Source: Acinetobacter kookii
Lineage (GTDB): Bacteria; Pseudomonadota; Gammaproteobacteria; Pseudomonadales; Moraxellaceae
Direction: 5' to 3'
NCBI RefSeq assembly: GCF_900096895.1
Contig: NZ_FMYO01000007.1
Coordinates: forward strand, 62,001-126,000
Length of the DNA: 64,000 bases
The notes under the pieces were generated by a model that saw only the letters and a program-made list of their open reading frames with translations, was not told the DNA's origin and did not search any database. Positions within the stretch are counted from its first letter, which is position 1. Every line of letters begins with the position of its first letter. Below, piece by piece: positions 44,560-53,463 of this stretch. The position numbers were made by a program, and so were the translations under genes.

Positions 44560-45656
44560 GCACCTTGTCTCCACATGTCCAGATACTGCTGACTCACGCT
44601 TTCAATACTAAAATGTTGTTCCACCCGTGCACGGCTGGCTTGTTTCAACTGTAATTTTTCCGCCTGGCTGGAATGGACATAATCCAAAATGGCATTGGCC
44701 AACGCCTCCGGATCACGTGGCGGCACAATGGCACCCAGCTCATCAACTATATATTTAGCATCGCCGACATCGGTACTGATACAGGGCAGACCGGATGCCA
44801 TCGCTTCGACCAGCACATTGGGAAAGCCTTCGGTAATCGAGGTCATCAAAAAGGCATCCACCGACTGATAAAATGCCGGCATGTCGGAAACCTGATCGAG
44901 CAGATGCACTTTGTTTTTATCTAACCCGAATTGTTCAAACAGGGCTTTGACTTCGGGATTCTCTAAGCTTGCCCCACTGCCGGCAATTTTAAAAATAATC
45001 GGCTGATCTTTTAGTTTTGCAAGGGTCGTAAATAAATACGGATAACCTTTTGCCGTATGATAACGTCCGGCAAAACCAATGCTGATCGGTTGATGCAGTT
45101 CAGGATTGGGCTGGAACTTGTCCAGAAACACGCCATTGGCAATCACCTGAGCATTGCTATTTTTCAGGCCAAAGCGTTGATGCTGTTGCAAGGATGAATG
45201 CGCGCAATAAATCACGCCTTGGGGCTGCGCAGCCAGAACTTTACTCATGACCAGGGCGACTTTGGTACTCAGTGATTCTTCTTTGGGAGAGGCCAGCGAA
45301 TGATGAATGCCCCAAAAAATCTCGGGTTTGGGGCTGAGACCAATGCAACTTAAACTGGTCAATACATTGGCATGGTACATCCAGCACTGCACCGTTTTTG
45401 GCGCAATCGACTTAAGCAAATGCCGCAGCTTAGCAATCGTCCCCAGTGTATTCAGCCCATTCCAGCCCAATGCATAATAGGATTGGCATTGCACCAGGGT
45501 TTCGGCATACACTTTTGATGTTTTCATCAGTGCGATAATCACATGCGCATACTGGTCGCGGGTCTGCTGAATCAGGCGTGCCAGCATCATTTCGGCCCCG
45601 CCCACTCCGGCAAAGTTGGTAATCACATGTACCATGACTGGTTTCGGCTGATTCAT
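44556..45656 (-). CDS. GT4 glycosyltransferase
   Basis: A 366-residue GT-B family 4 transferase. The N-terminal loop NFAGVGGAEMMLARLIQ (GGAE motif) starts the domain, IGFAGRYHTAKGYPYLF opens the C-terminal Rossmann fold near residue 192, and SITEGFPNVLVEAMASGLPC carries the EX7E motif. It overlaps both neighbouring GT4 genes by 4 bp, so the three are translated together. The donor sugar cannot be told. Confidence 0.9.
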   Translation of the reverse strand: MNQPKPVMVHVITNFAGVGGAEMMLARLIQQTRDQYAHVIIALMKTSKVYAETLVQCQSYYALGWNGLNTLGTIAKLRHLLKSIAPKTVQCWMYHANVLTSLSCIGLSPKPEIFWGIHHSLASPKEESLSTKVALVMSKVLAAQPQGVIYCAHSSLQQHQRFGLKNSNAQVIANGVFLDKFQPNPELHQPISIGFAGRYHTAKGYPYLFTTLAKLKDQPIIFKIAGSGASLENPEVKALFEQFGLDKNKVHLLDQVSDMPAFYQSVDAFLMTSITEGFPNVLVEAMASGLPCISTDVGDAKYIVDELGAIVPPRDPEALANAILDYVHSSQAEKLQLKQASRARVEQHFSIESVSQQYLDMWRQGA

Positions 45657-46771
45657 GCGGAGGGCTCCATCAGCTGCAGATAGCGCTGTTGCACGGTACG
45701 TTTATGGAATTGCAGACAATGTGCAGCTAATTCAGTGTCATCATACGTGACATATTCACCGAAAATTGCCTGTTGCATTGCCGCAGTCATGCCCGCCTGA
45801 TCATTACATTCCACCAGCAAGCCAAATTTAGCATCCGCCAAAATTTCCTTTGGACCGCTCGGGCAATTGGTGCTCACCACTTTAATTTTCGAGGCCAAAG
45901 CCTGAATCAGCACCCCGGGCAAGCCTTCCCAATTAGAACTCAAGACAAACAGTTCCGCATATTTAAAATAGGCATAGGGATTAGGATCAAAGCCGGGCAG
46001 GTCGACCACAACGCTTAGGCTTAAGTCATGAATCAATTGCTCTAGTTCACCGCGTAATTCCCCTTCTCCCAGAATAATCAAGCGGGTTTTCGGGTGCTGT
46101 TGATACAAGGCATGGAAAGAACGAATCAAAAAACCAAAATTTTTTGCTTCGGTTAAACGCCCGACTGCCAGAATGACTTTATGTTCTGGCTGAAAGAAAC
46201 GATGCTCAACCGCGACCTGCAATTTTTCAGCATAGGTCTCGTCAATCACCGGGTTATAAATGGTGACTAAATTGTTCTTGGAATAGGCATAATATTCACG
46301 AAAATCATCCAGCACGCCATTGGACACACAGACCACCTGACTGGCAGTTGGATAGGTCATTTTGACCAGGGTTTTCAGCAGCCACTTTGCCAAGCCCTGC
46401 AATTTCAAATTTTTTGAAGGGGTGGAAACCTCGCGTAAAATCAACCGGACCTGACTTTTGGCTAAACGTCTGGCCAGGGCAGCAATGATATTCGTATGGG
46501 TCTGGGTCGCCACCAGCACATCATAATCCACCGCCTGCAACAGTTTTTTCAGTGGGAAAATGGCATTGGCAACACGGCCACAGTTTAAATCAATCAATTG
46601 AATCTGCGGATCAACCTCGGGCAGGAGTTTACCTTTTACTCCGCTGATGTCACAGACCACCACATCCACTTTGCGTCCCTGCTGGACCAGGTTGTTGGCC
46701 AACTGAATCACGGTACGTTCTGCCCCACCACCCCCTAAGCTCGGCAAAAAAAACATGATTTTATTGAGCAT
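45653..46771 (-). CDS. GT4 glycosyltransferase
   Basis: A 372-residue GT-B family 4 transferase. FFLPSLGGGGAERTVIQLAN is the N-terminal glycine-rich loop, ILAVGRLTEAKNFGFLIRSF starts the C-terminal domain near residue 202, and SSNWEGLPGVLIQALASKI holds an EX7-type motif in which the second Glu is replaced by Gln (EGLPGVLIQ). That substitution is also seen in some active members. It overlaps the next GT4 gene by 4 bp and follows the hexapeptide acyltransferase gene by 24 bp. Confidence 0.88.
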   Translation of the reverse strand: MLNKIMFFLPSLGGGGAERTVIQLANNLVQQGRKVDVVVCDISGVKGKLLPEVDPQIQLIDLNCGRVANAIFPLKKLLQAVDYDVLVATQTHTNIIAALARRLAKSQVRLILREVSTPSKNLKLQGLAKWLLKTLVKMTYPTASQVVCVSNGVLDDFREYYAYSKNNLVTIYNPVIDETYAEKLQVAVEHRFFQPEHKVILAVGRLTEAKNFGFLIRSFHALYQQHPKTRLIILGEGELRGELEQLIHDLSLSVVVDLPGFDPNPYAYFKYAELFVLSSNWEGLPGVLIQALASKIKVVSTNCPSGPKEILADAKFGLLVECNDQAGMTAAMQQAIFGEYVTYDDTELAAHCLQFHKRTVQQRYLQLMEPSA

Positions 46772-46795
46772 AACAATACCTAAAAATGGAAGAAA

Positions 46796-47350
46796 TTAAT
46801 CGGTGCTTTTAGAAGCTTGCAGAGCCATTGCACGTTGCACACGCTGCTGATAATCATGGATGCCGGCCAGTTCTGAATCGCTGGCACAGCTGGCTTGAAT
46901 CTTGGCAGCGTAGTCCGCAAAACTTGAAACCACCTTGGCGGGCACACCTATCGCCACACTGTTGTCCGGAATATCTTTGGTCACTACCGAACCGGCACCA
47001 ATCACCACATTGGAACCAATCTTCACCCCCGGCATAACAATCGTATTGACCCCGATAAACACATGCGAACCGACCTGAATCGGGGCAAAGCGTTGATAGC
47101 GTTTGCCGTGCTGGTCTTTGACCAGACAGGTACTGCCATCATGAGTGATGAATTTCACCCCGGAAGTTACCGTAACATGATCGCCAATAGCAATCAGAAA
47201 GGGTTCCGAGCCCCAGCTTTTAATATAAATTCGGCAATGTTCACCTACGCTGACCCCTTTTTTCCGCGCATAAGCCACACTGCCTTTGGCCATAAAATAG
47301 ACCAGGTCAAAGAGTGTATTGAAGACGGATTTTATCAATGCCATGCGCAT
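46796..47350 (-). CDS. Hexapeptide-repeat O-acyltransferase
   Basis: A 184-residue left-handed beta-helix acyltransferase. The repeat part has ITHDGSTCLVKDQHGKRYQR, an inserted loop typical of polysaccharide O-acetyltransferases, then IQVGSHVFIGVNTIVMPGVK and IGAGSVVTKDIPDNSVAIGV. It is probably a cytoplasmic acetyl-CoA-dependent sugar O- or N-acetyltransferase. The last 30 residues are an unusual helical tail. Confidence 0.82.
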   Translation of the reverse strand: MRMALIKSVFNTLFDLVYFMAKGSVAYARKKGVSVGEHCRIYIKSWGSEPFLIAIGDHVTVTSGVKFITHDGSTCLVKDQHGKRYQRFAPIQVGSHVFIGVNTIVMPGVKIGSNVVIGAGSVVTKDIPDNSVAIGVPAKVVSSFADYAAKIQASCASDSELAGIHDYQQRVQRAMALQASKSTD

Positions 47351-47437
47351 GACCTTTAGAGCAGCAAAACAAAAAATGCGAGAAGTGGGCTATTTTACGC
47401 CTAAATTGGCGTCAGGCATATAATTGCGTTGCCAGGC

Positions 47438-48028
47438 TTATTTGATTTTTCTGGCAGGAATGCCGACATATATTCCCGGCTCGGCAAGCGTTTTGGAAAC
47501 CAGACTGCACGCTCCAATTACACTGTTGTCCGGAATCTCGACGCCATCTAGAACCGTCACCCGGGCACCCAGCCAGATATTTTCCCCCAGGCTGACCCCC
47601 TGCTTGGTAATCTGGTCTTTCACCAAGATATCCGGATCATCAAATTTATGGTTACTGGCAATAATGATACTTTGCGTGCCAATACGGGTATTGTCGCCAA
47701 TGCTGACTCCACCACAGCCATTGATAAATGACTTGGAATTGATGCTGACATCCTGACCAATACTGATATTGCCACCAAAACATTTGATATAACAACTTTC
47801 ACCAATAAAGCTGTTGTCGGCAATGCTGAGCGTTGCGCCTGATTCCACAATCAGGCTGACCTGATCGCCGATATAGACATTTTTACCCATACGCACCTGA
47901 CCTGCAATTTCAAGCGTAGTGCCTTTGCCAAAATATTTAAACCGGGTAGCAAAGGCCTGATTATAAACAACCTTGCGGCATTGTGCAGTGAACCAGTTCA
48001 TGAGTTTTAAAGCTTTAAAAAACATCAC
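47438..48028 (-). CDS. Hexapeptide-repeat O-acyltransferase
   Basis: A 196-residue beta-helix acyltransferase. Many hexapeptide turns are seen (GKNVYIGDQVSLIVESGATL and ISIGQDVSINSKSFINGCGG), followed by IIASNHKFDDPDILVKDQI, the catalytic-loop pattern with His of the maltose/galactoside acetyltransferase group. It overlaps the Wzx gene by 4 bp. The substrate is unknown. Confidence 0.82.
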   Translation of the reverse strand: MMFFKALKLMNWFTAQCRKVVYNQAFATRFKYFGKGTTLEIAGQVRMGKNVYIGDQVSLIVESGATLSIADNSFIGESCYIKCFGGNISIGQDVSINSKSFINGCGGVSIGDNTRIGTQSIIIASNHKFDDPDILVKDQITKQGVSLGENIWLGARVTVLDGVEIPDNSVIGACSLVSKTLAEPGIYVGIPARKIK

Positions 48029-49197
48029 TTTTTGCTACTCCACACAGAGAATAAAATGGCAAAGTTATAAAAAATCAGGGCAACCGGCACGGCAAGCAGC
48101 ATATAGATCTTATCTTCTACCAGTAGATACAGGCCGAAAAATAAAACGAATTTAATCAATAACTCAATAATCTGCAATCTAAACAGCACATGGCTACTAC
48201 GCTGTGCAATCAGGAAGGCAGAACTGGGCGGATTACAAAAAATGGCCCAATAGCCCAAGGCCAAAATCTGGAAATAGGTAGAGATGCCGACCCAGTCTTT
48301 GCCAAATACCCATAAATACAGCGATTCTGGCAGCACAAAAAACACGGCAAACAGCGGCAAAGACAGCAGACTCAGCAGTACACTGCTTTTCAGGGCTTCC
48401 TGACTATTTTCCAGATGTTTAAATTTGCGGATAAAGAACTGGCGAATGGTTTGCGACATTAAATTAATCGGCACCCGCAAAGTCCGCTCCACAATGGCAT
48501 AAAAGCCCATCGCCTGCACACCGACAAAATGCGAGACCACATAATAAGGCAAGTTATGCGAAAAGCTGTTCAGCAAGGCATGTGGCGTATTGGAATAAAT
48601 AAAATCCTGATAGTGCTTAAATGCCTGCCAACTGACCTGATAAAGCTGATTTTTTACAATATAAATCAATATAAACAGCAGCATCAGCACTGAACTGACA
48701 CTGTAACTGTTGACCAGGCTGATGCTCATCAACAAGGGCAAACCCAGCTGTACCAGCACCACAATCAGGCTACGCAAAATATTCAGTCCGGCACAGAAAT
48801 ATTCGGCATGCGCGGCAAATTTATAGTTATAGATAGTTTGAATCAGGGTATTGGCCAACACACCGCTACAAATGGCAACCACCACAGCCGCATTAAAAAT
48901 AAAACTTAAGATGATGGCACTGACCGCCACAATAGCTGTGGAGAACATCGTCCCTTCAAAGATCAGGCTTTTTTTGTCCTGCTCTTCCGCGACCAGTAAG
49001 GCTTGATCGAGACGCAAATTGGCAATGGTCGATAAAACGCTGACCACAGCCAATGCGATGCCATATTCACCAAAATCCTGCACCGAATAAAGACGCGTTA
49101 AAAAAGGAAGTGCGATAAATGTAATTATCGCACCTACCAATAAACTCGACGTGATTAAGCCAATCGACTGATATTTGGCAAAAATACGCGCAATCAT
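48025..49197 (-). CDS. wzx: Wzx-type oligosaccharide flippase (second)
   Basis: A 390-residue MOP-superfamily flippase with about twelve hydrophobic segments. The N-terminus [20 protein letters not shown] and the helix-loop [20 protein letters not shown] are typical of lipopolysaccharide-type Wzx proteins. It is GC-richer than the first Wzx at 36785 and not closely alike. It shares 4-bp overlaps with both the acyltransferase and the epimerase genes, so it belongs with the right half of the locus. Confidence 0.9.
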   Translation of the reverse strand: MIARIFAKYQSIGLITSSLLVGAIITFIALPFLTRLYSVQDFGEYGIALAVVSVLSTIANLRLDQALLVAEEQDKKSLIFEGTMFSTAIVAVSAIILSFIFNAAVVVAICSGVLANTLIQTIYNYKFAAHAEYFCAGLNILRSLIVVLVQLGLPLLMSISLVNSYSVSSVLMLLFILIYIVKNQLYQVSWQAFKHYQDFIYSNTPHALLNSFSHNLPYYVVSHFVGVQAMGFYAIVERTLRVPINLMSQTIRQFFIRKFKHLENSQEALKSSVLLSLLSLPLFAVFFVLPESLYLWVFGKDWVGISTYFQILALGYWAIFCNPPSSAFLIAQRSSHVLFRLQIIELLIKFVLFFGLYLLVEDKIYMLLAVPVALIFYNFAILFSVWSSKK

Positions 49198-50219
49198 GTC
49201 AGATTTTTAACGTACCAGCGCATGGCCAGCTGAATACCGGCATCAATTCGAAACTCAGGTGCATAACCCAGGGCTTGTTCAATTTTGGCAATGCTGGCTT
49301 GGGAGTGACGTACATCTCCGGCACGGAAGTCACGGTATACGGCATCTTTCGTATAGTTCACGCCATTTTCAGCCAATGCAGCCTGAATCGCACGATACAA
49401 GTCATTCAAGGTGGTACGGTCACCCACTGCGACGTTATAGACCTGATTTTTTGCGGCATCATCGGCTGTGGTCGCTGCCAGAATATTGGCTTGGACCGTA
49501 TTATCGATAAAGCAGAAATCACGGCTGGTTTCGCCATCACCATTAATGAATACATCATCACCGGCAATCATGGCTGCGGTCCATTTCGGAATCACCGCCG
49601 CATAGGCTCCGTTTGGATCCTGACGCTTGCCAAAGACATTAAAGTAGCGCAAACCAATCGCTTTAAAACCATAAGTTCGGGCAAAGACTTCAGCATACAG
49701 CTCATTTACATATTTGGTGACCGCATAAGGCGAAAGTGGCTTGCCGATATTTTCTTCAACTTTAGGTAGTGCCGGATGGTCACCATAAGTTGAACTACTG
49801 GCGGCATAGGTAAAGCTAGAGACTTTGGCATCACGTGCAGCCGTCAGCATGTTCAGGAAGCCGCTGATATTGGTGGCATTAGTGGTAATCGGATCAGCAA
49901 TCGAACGTGGTACTGAACCCAGAGCGGCTTCATGCAAGACATAATCCACGCCGGCACAGGCTTTTTGGCAATCTTCCAAATTACGAATATCGCCTTCATA
50001 GAAGGTGAATTTTGCCCATTGCACCGCACTGACCAATGACTGTACTTCATCTAAGTTATATTGATGACCGGTAGCGAAGTTATCCAAACCAATAACAGTT
50101 TGATCAAGTTTTAACAGTGTTTCTAACAGATTGGAGCCAATAAAACCGGCAACCCCCGTGACCAGCCACGTTTTCGGTGCTTGCTTTAACTGTTCACAAA
50201 CCAGCTGATATTGACTCAT
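49194..50219 (-). CDS. UDP-GlcNAc/GalNAc(A) 4-epimerase (TviC/WbpP-like)
   Basis: A 341-residue extended short-chain dehydrogenase from the ATG at 50217-50219, which has aggaag upstream (a GTG further upstream adds six residues). [20 protein letters not shown] near residue 19 binds [19 protein letters not shown] and [16 protein letters not shown] carry the catalytic Ser, Tyr and Lys, and [20 protein letters not shown] is the family hallmark. It is of the type that pairs with TviB/WbpO to make UDP-GalNAcA. It is followed by Wzx with a 4-bp overlap and preceded by the dehydrogenase gene at 26 bp. Confidence 0.92.
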   Translation of the reverse strand: MSQYQLVCEQLKQAPKTWLVTGVAGFIGSNLLETLLKLDQTVIGLDNFATGHQYNLDEVQSLVSAVQWAKFTFYEGDIRNLEDCQKACAGVDYVLHEAALGSVPRSIADPITTNATNISGFLNMLTAARDAKVSSFTYAASSSTYGDHPALPKVEENIGKPLSPYAVTKYVNELYAEVFARTYGFKAIGLRYFNVFGKRQDPNGAYAAVIPKWTAAMIAGDDVFINGDGETSRDFCFIDNTVQANILAATTADDAAKNQVYNVAVGDRTTLNDLYRAIQAALAENGVNYTKDAVYRDFRAGDVRHSQASIAKIEQALGYAPEFRIDAGIQLAMRWYVKNLT

Positions 50220-50245
50220 GACGATACTTCCTAACACTTTTTAAA

Positions 50246-51523
50246 TTACAAACGAAGATCAGATTCAGACTGTGCAAGTACATATTTCAAATCATATAAA
50301 ACATGTTCCGCTTTGCCCAAGGCACGAATTTTCTCTACGCCCATCTCTTTAAACTGATGATGTGCCACCGCCAGAATAATGGCGTCATAGCTGTTTTCTG
50401 TTAATGTCGAAACAGGATCAATCCCATATTCATGCTCGGCCTCGGCACGATCTACCCATGGGTCATAAACATCTACATTCACGTGATATTCTTTCAGTTC
50501 ATTGACGATATCAATAATGCGGGTATTACGGATATCCGGACAGTTTTCTTTAAAACTTAAGCCTAAAATCAGCACCTTGGCATCTTCCACCTGAATGCGC
50601 TTTTTCAGCATGCCTTTCACTAACTGAGTCACCACATAGGCGCCCATACCATCATTCAAACGGCGGCCAGCCAAGATGATTTCAGGGTGATAACCAATCG
50701 CTTGCGCTTTATGGGTGAGATAGTACGGATCGACCCCGATACAGTGCCCGCCGACCAGACCCGGACGAAACGGCAGGAAGTTCCATTTCGTGCCTGCAGC
50801 CTCAAGTACCGCTTCAGTATCAATCTCCATTTTATTGAAGATCAAGGCCAGCTCATTAATCAGCGCAATATTGACATCCCGCTGGGTATTTTCAATCACC
50901 TTTGCCGCTTCAGCCACTTTAATGCTGGATGCCTTATGAGTGCCGGCTTCAATAATCAGGTTATAGACCTGATCGACAAAATCCGCGACTTCAGGCGTAG
51001 AACCTGAAGTGATTTTAAGAATATTGGTCACGCGGTGCAATTTGTCACCCGGATTAATGCGCTCTGGGCTATAACCCGCAAAGAAATCCTGATTGAATTT
51101 TAGACCGGATACTTTTTCCAATTCAGGAATGCAGACTTCTTCAGTGGCTCCCGGATAAACCGTTGACTCATAAACAACAATATCGCCTTTTTTCAGAACT
51201 TTACCAATACTTTGCGAGGCTTTGACCAGTGGCGTCAGATCCGGCTGTTTATATTCATCAATCGGGGTCGGCACCGTCACAATAAAGAAGTTGCAGTCGT
51301 TTAGATCTTCTAGATTTGCAGTATAGGTTAAATGAGTAGATTGTTTTAATTCTTCAGGCGAGACCTCTAAGGTATGGTCTTGACCGCTTTTTAATTCATC
51401 AATACGCTTTTGATGAATATCGAAACCAACAACAGAAACCTGTTTTCCAAACTCTACAGCTAAGGGTAAACCGACATAACCTAGCCCAATAATTGCTATT
51501 TTCAGTTCAGAGAGTTGTAACAT
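50246..51523 (-). CDS. tviB: UDP-GlcNAc/GalNAc 6-dehydrogenase (TviB/WbpO-like)
   Basis: A 425-residue UDP-HexNAc dehydrogenase. [20 protein letters not shown] at the N-terminus binds [23 protein letters not shown] is the TviB-type block near residue 150, [20 protein letters not shown] carries the conserved Lys and Asn, and [18 protein letters not shown] has the catalytic Cys. [20 protein letters not shown] opens the C-terminal domain. It oxidises C6 to give UDP-GlcNAcA or UDP-GalNAcA with the neighbouring epimerase. It is the first gene of the minus-strand operon, divergent from wza. Confidence 0.94.
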   Translation of the reverse strand: MLQLSELKIAIIGLGYVGLPLAVEFGKQVSVVGFDIHQKRIDELKSGQDHTLEVSPEELKQSTHLTYTANLEDLNDCNFFIVTVPTPIDEYKQPDLTPLVKASQSIGKVLKKGDIVVYESTVYPGATEEVCIPELEKVSGLKFNQDFFAGYSPERINPGDKLHRVTNILKITSGSTPEVADFVDQVYNLIIEAGTHKASSIKVAEAAKVIENTQRDVNIALINELALIFNKMEIDTEAVLEAAGTKWNFLPFRPGLVGGHCIGVDPYYLTHKAQAIGYHPEIILAGRRLNDGMGAYVVTQLVKGMLKKRIQVEDAKVLILGLSFKENCPDIRNTRIIDIVNELKEYHVNVDVYDPWVDRAEAEHEYGIDPVSTLTENSYDAIILAVAHHQFKEMGVEKIRALGKAEHVLYDLKYVLAQSESDLRL

Positions 51524-51911
51524 ATAGAAGCCTATGCGATCGATGAATTCTTGATCATCGTGACGTTGTAAATAGCATTATAATATAACAGAAATTGCAG
51601 TAATTTTAATTGTAAAATATTGTCTTTATAGGAGAGATCATTCAAACGGGCAATTTATGCCAATCTTAAAATCAGGGTTGATAAACGCCAAAAACATCAC
51701 ACAATAAATAAATTTAATTTTCTTGCTATTTCTTATTTAAAGATAACCCAGTAGTATTTCCACACCTATACCCAACATCTTACGATTCAACAACATCTTA
51801 AACTAGGTAACAAAACATTAATGGTATAAAATATTATTGTTCAAATTTCATTTATTGGACAAGTTACGCCCATATATTAATTTCAAATTATTTTTATAAA
51901 CAGGATTTCGA
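51524..51911. promoter_or_regulatory. Divergent regulatory region between tviB and wza
   Basis: This 388-bp AT-rich gap separates the long minus-strand glycan operon from wza-wzb-wzc and must hold the promoters of both. No JUMPstart/ops word (ggcggtag) was found on either strand, and no confident -35/-10 pair can be assigned by eye. Confidence 0.5.
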
Positions 51912-53015
51912 GTGAGTTACTACCGTTATAGCGTTATGTTTGCACTGAGTTTAGGAATGACTGGTTGTGCAATCACTTCTGGTTTACAAACTTATGATTT
52001 ACCTAGTGAAGGGGTTTATCAAACGGATTTGGGCACTCAAGTCAATGTAATCAAACTCACTCAAGAATCGCTGTTTGCCGTGCAGCCGGCTGAAATTAAT
52101 ATTCGTCAGGATTATGCCCATTTATTTCATACTTCCCATAAAAATTATAAATTGAGTCCCGGAGATATTCTTTCCATTTATCTTTGGGCCTATCCTGAAA
52201 TTACTCCACCGACCAATACAATTAATAATGAACAAGCCGTTCAGGCCAACGGTTATCAAATTGACCAAAATGGCTACATCCAGTTTCCCATGATTGGACG
52301 TTATAAAGCCGCAGGAAAGTCATTGACTCAGGTCAACCAGGAGTTACGTAGCCAACTTTCCCATTATTTAAAAACCCCGGATGTGATTGCCCGGGTATTG
52401 TCTTATCAAGGTCAACGCTTTTCCGTGCAAGGCAATGTGATGAAAGGCGGACAATTTGCGCTTAGCGATCAACCTGTCAGCGTATATACGGCTTTAGGTA
52501 TGGCAGGTGGGGTGAATTCCCAGCAAGGGGATAATGCTTCTATTACGCTGGTCAGACAAGGTCGTAGCTATCAGCTCAATAGTATTGAGCTGGAAAAAGC
52601 CGGACTGTCCTTACATAACCTGCTGCTCCAACCCAATGACACTTTATATGTCAATTCACGTGAAAACCAAAAAGTTTATGTGATGGGTGAATCGGGTAAA
52701 AACCAATCTCTGCCAATGCGCGATCAGGGCATGAGTTTAAGTGATGTTTTAGGTGAAAGTTTAGGTTTAAATCCGCTGTCTGCGAGCCGAAGTAAGATTT
52801 ATGTGGTTCGCAGCAATGCCGGGGATAGCTCTACAGAAGTTTATCAATTGGATTTAACCAGTATTGCCGATTTTGGTTTAGCCAATAAGTTCAAGATGCG
52901 TAGCAATGATATTGTCTATGTCGATGCTTCTGGCCTGGCGCGTTGGCAACGTATAATTAACCAGATGGTGCCTTTTTCTAGCCTAGTTAATACAGCTAAT
53001 AATTTGGGCAACTAA
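51912..53015 (+). CDS. wza: Outer-membrane polysaccharide export lipoprotein Wza
   Basis: A 367-residue polysaccharide export protein. The GTG start at 51912 has cagga upstream. The signal peptide ends in LGMTGC with lipobox Cys19. The PES domain begins with KLSPGDILSIYLWAYPEIT near residue 80, followed by GYIQFPMIGRYKAAGKSLTQ. Two SLBB-type domains follow (SVQGNVMKGGQFAL and VYVMGESGKNQSLPMRDQ), and the amphipathic C-terminal helix region includes SGLARWQRIINQMVPF. It forms the export channel across the outer membrane, working with Wzc. wzb starts 1 bp after its stop. Confidence 0.95.
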   Translation: MSYYRYSVMFALSLGMTGCAITSGLQTYDLPSEGVYQTDLGTQVNVIKLTQESLFAVQPAEINIRQDYAHLFHTSHKNYKLSPGDILSIYLWAYPEITPPTNTINNEQAVQANGYQIDQNGYIQFPMIGRYKAAGKSLTQVNQELRSQLSHYLKTPDVIARVLSYQGQRFSVQGNVMKGGQFALSDQPVSVYTALGMAGGVNSQQGDNASITLVRQGRSYQLNSIELEKAGLSLHNLLLQPNDTLYVNSRENQKVYVMGESGKNQSLPMRDQGMSLSDVLGESLGLNPLSASRSKIYVVRSNAGDSSTEVYQLDLTSIADFGLANKFKMRSNDIVYVDASGLARWQRIINQMVPFSSLVNTANNLGN

Positions 53016-53016
53016 T

Positions 53017-53445
53017 ATGAATATTCAAAATATTCTTGTGGTTTGTGTAGGCAATATCTGTCGTAGTCCGATGGCTGAATATTTTTTAAAACAGCAGTAT
53101 CAGCAACTACATATTGAGTCTGCAGGTATTTCCGGTTTAACCGGTCATGCGGCGGATCCAAAAGCCACCCTTTGTATGCAGCGCCTAGGCATTGATATGA
53201 GCGCGCATATTGCCAAAAAGCTGAACGCCAATCTGATTAAAAAGGCCGATCTGATTTTAGTCATGAGCCAAAATCAGCAAAAGCATATAGAGCAGACCTG
53301 GCCTTTTGCGAAAGGAAAAACTTTTCGCTTAGGGCATTGGCAAGGCAAAAACGTTCCTGACCCTTACCAGCATGAGCAATTGGTCTTTGATGAAACCTGT
53401 CAGTTAATACAGGATTGTATTAGTGACTGGACACAACATATTTAA
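53017..53445 (+). CDS. wzb: Low-molecular-weight protein tyrosine phosphatase Wzb
   Basis: A 142-residue phosphatase. The P-loop CVGNICRSPMA gives the CX5R signature (C10, R16), and the catalytic Asp is in VPDPYQHEQL near residue 116. It dephosphorylates the tyrosine tail of Wzc, which is needed for the capsule assembly cycle. It lies directly between wza and wzc, 18 bp before wzc. Confidence 0.96.
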   Translation: MNIQNILVVCVGNICRSPMAEYFLKQQYQQLHIESAGISGLTGHAADPKATLCMQRLGIDMSAHIAKKLNANLIKKADLILVMSQNQQKHIEQTWPFAKGKTFRLGHWQGKNVPDPYQHEQLVFDETCQLIQDCISDWTQHI

Positions 53446-53463
53446 CTTTTTGATAGCAAAATT

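Noticed and set aside
51524..51911. JUMPstart/ops element upstream of wza
   Set aside because: The ops word ggcggtag is absent on both strands.
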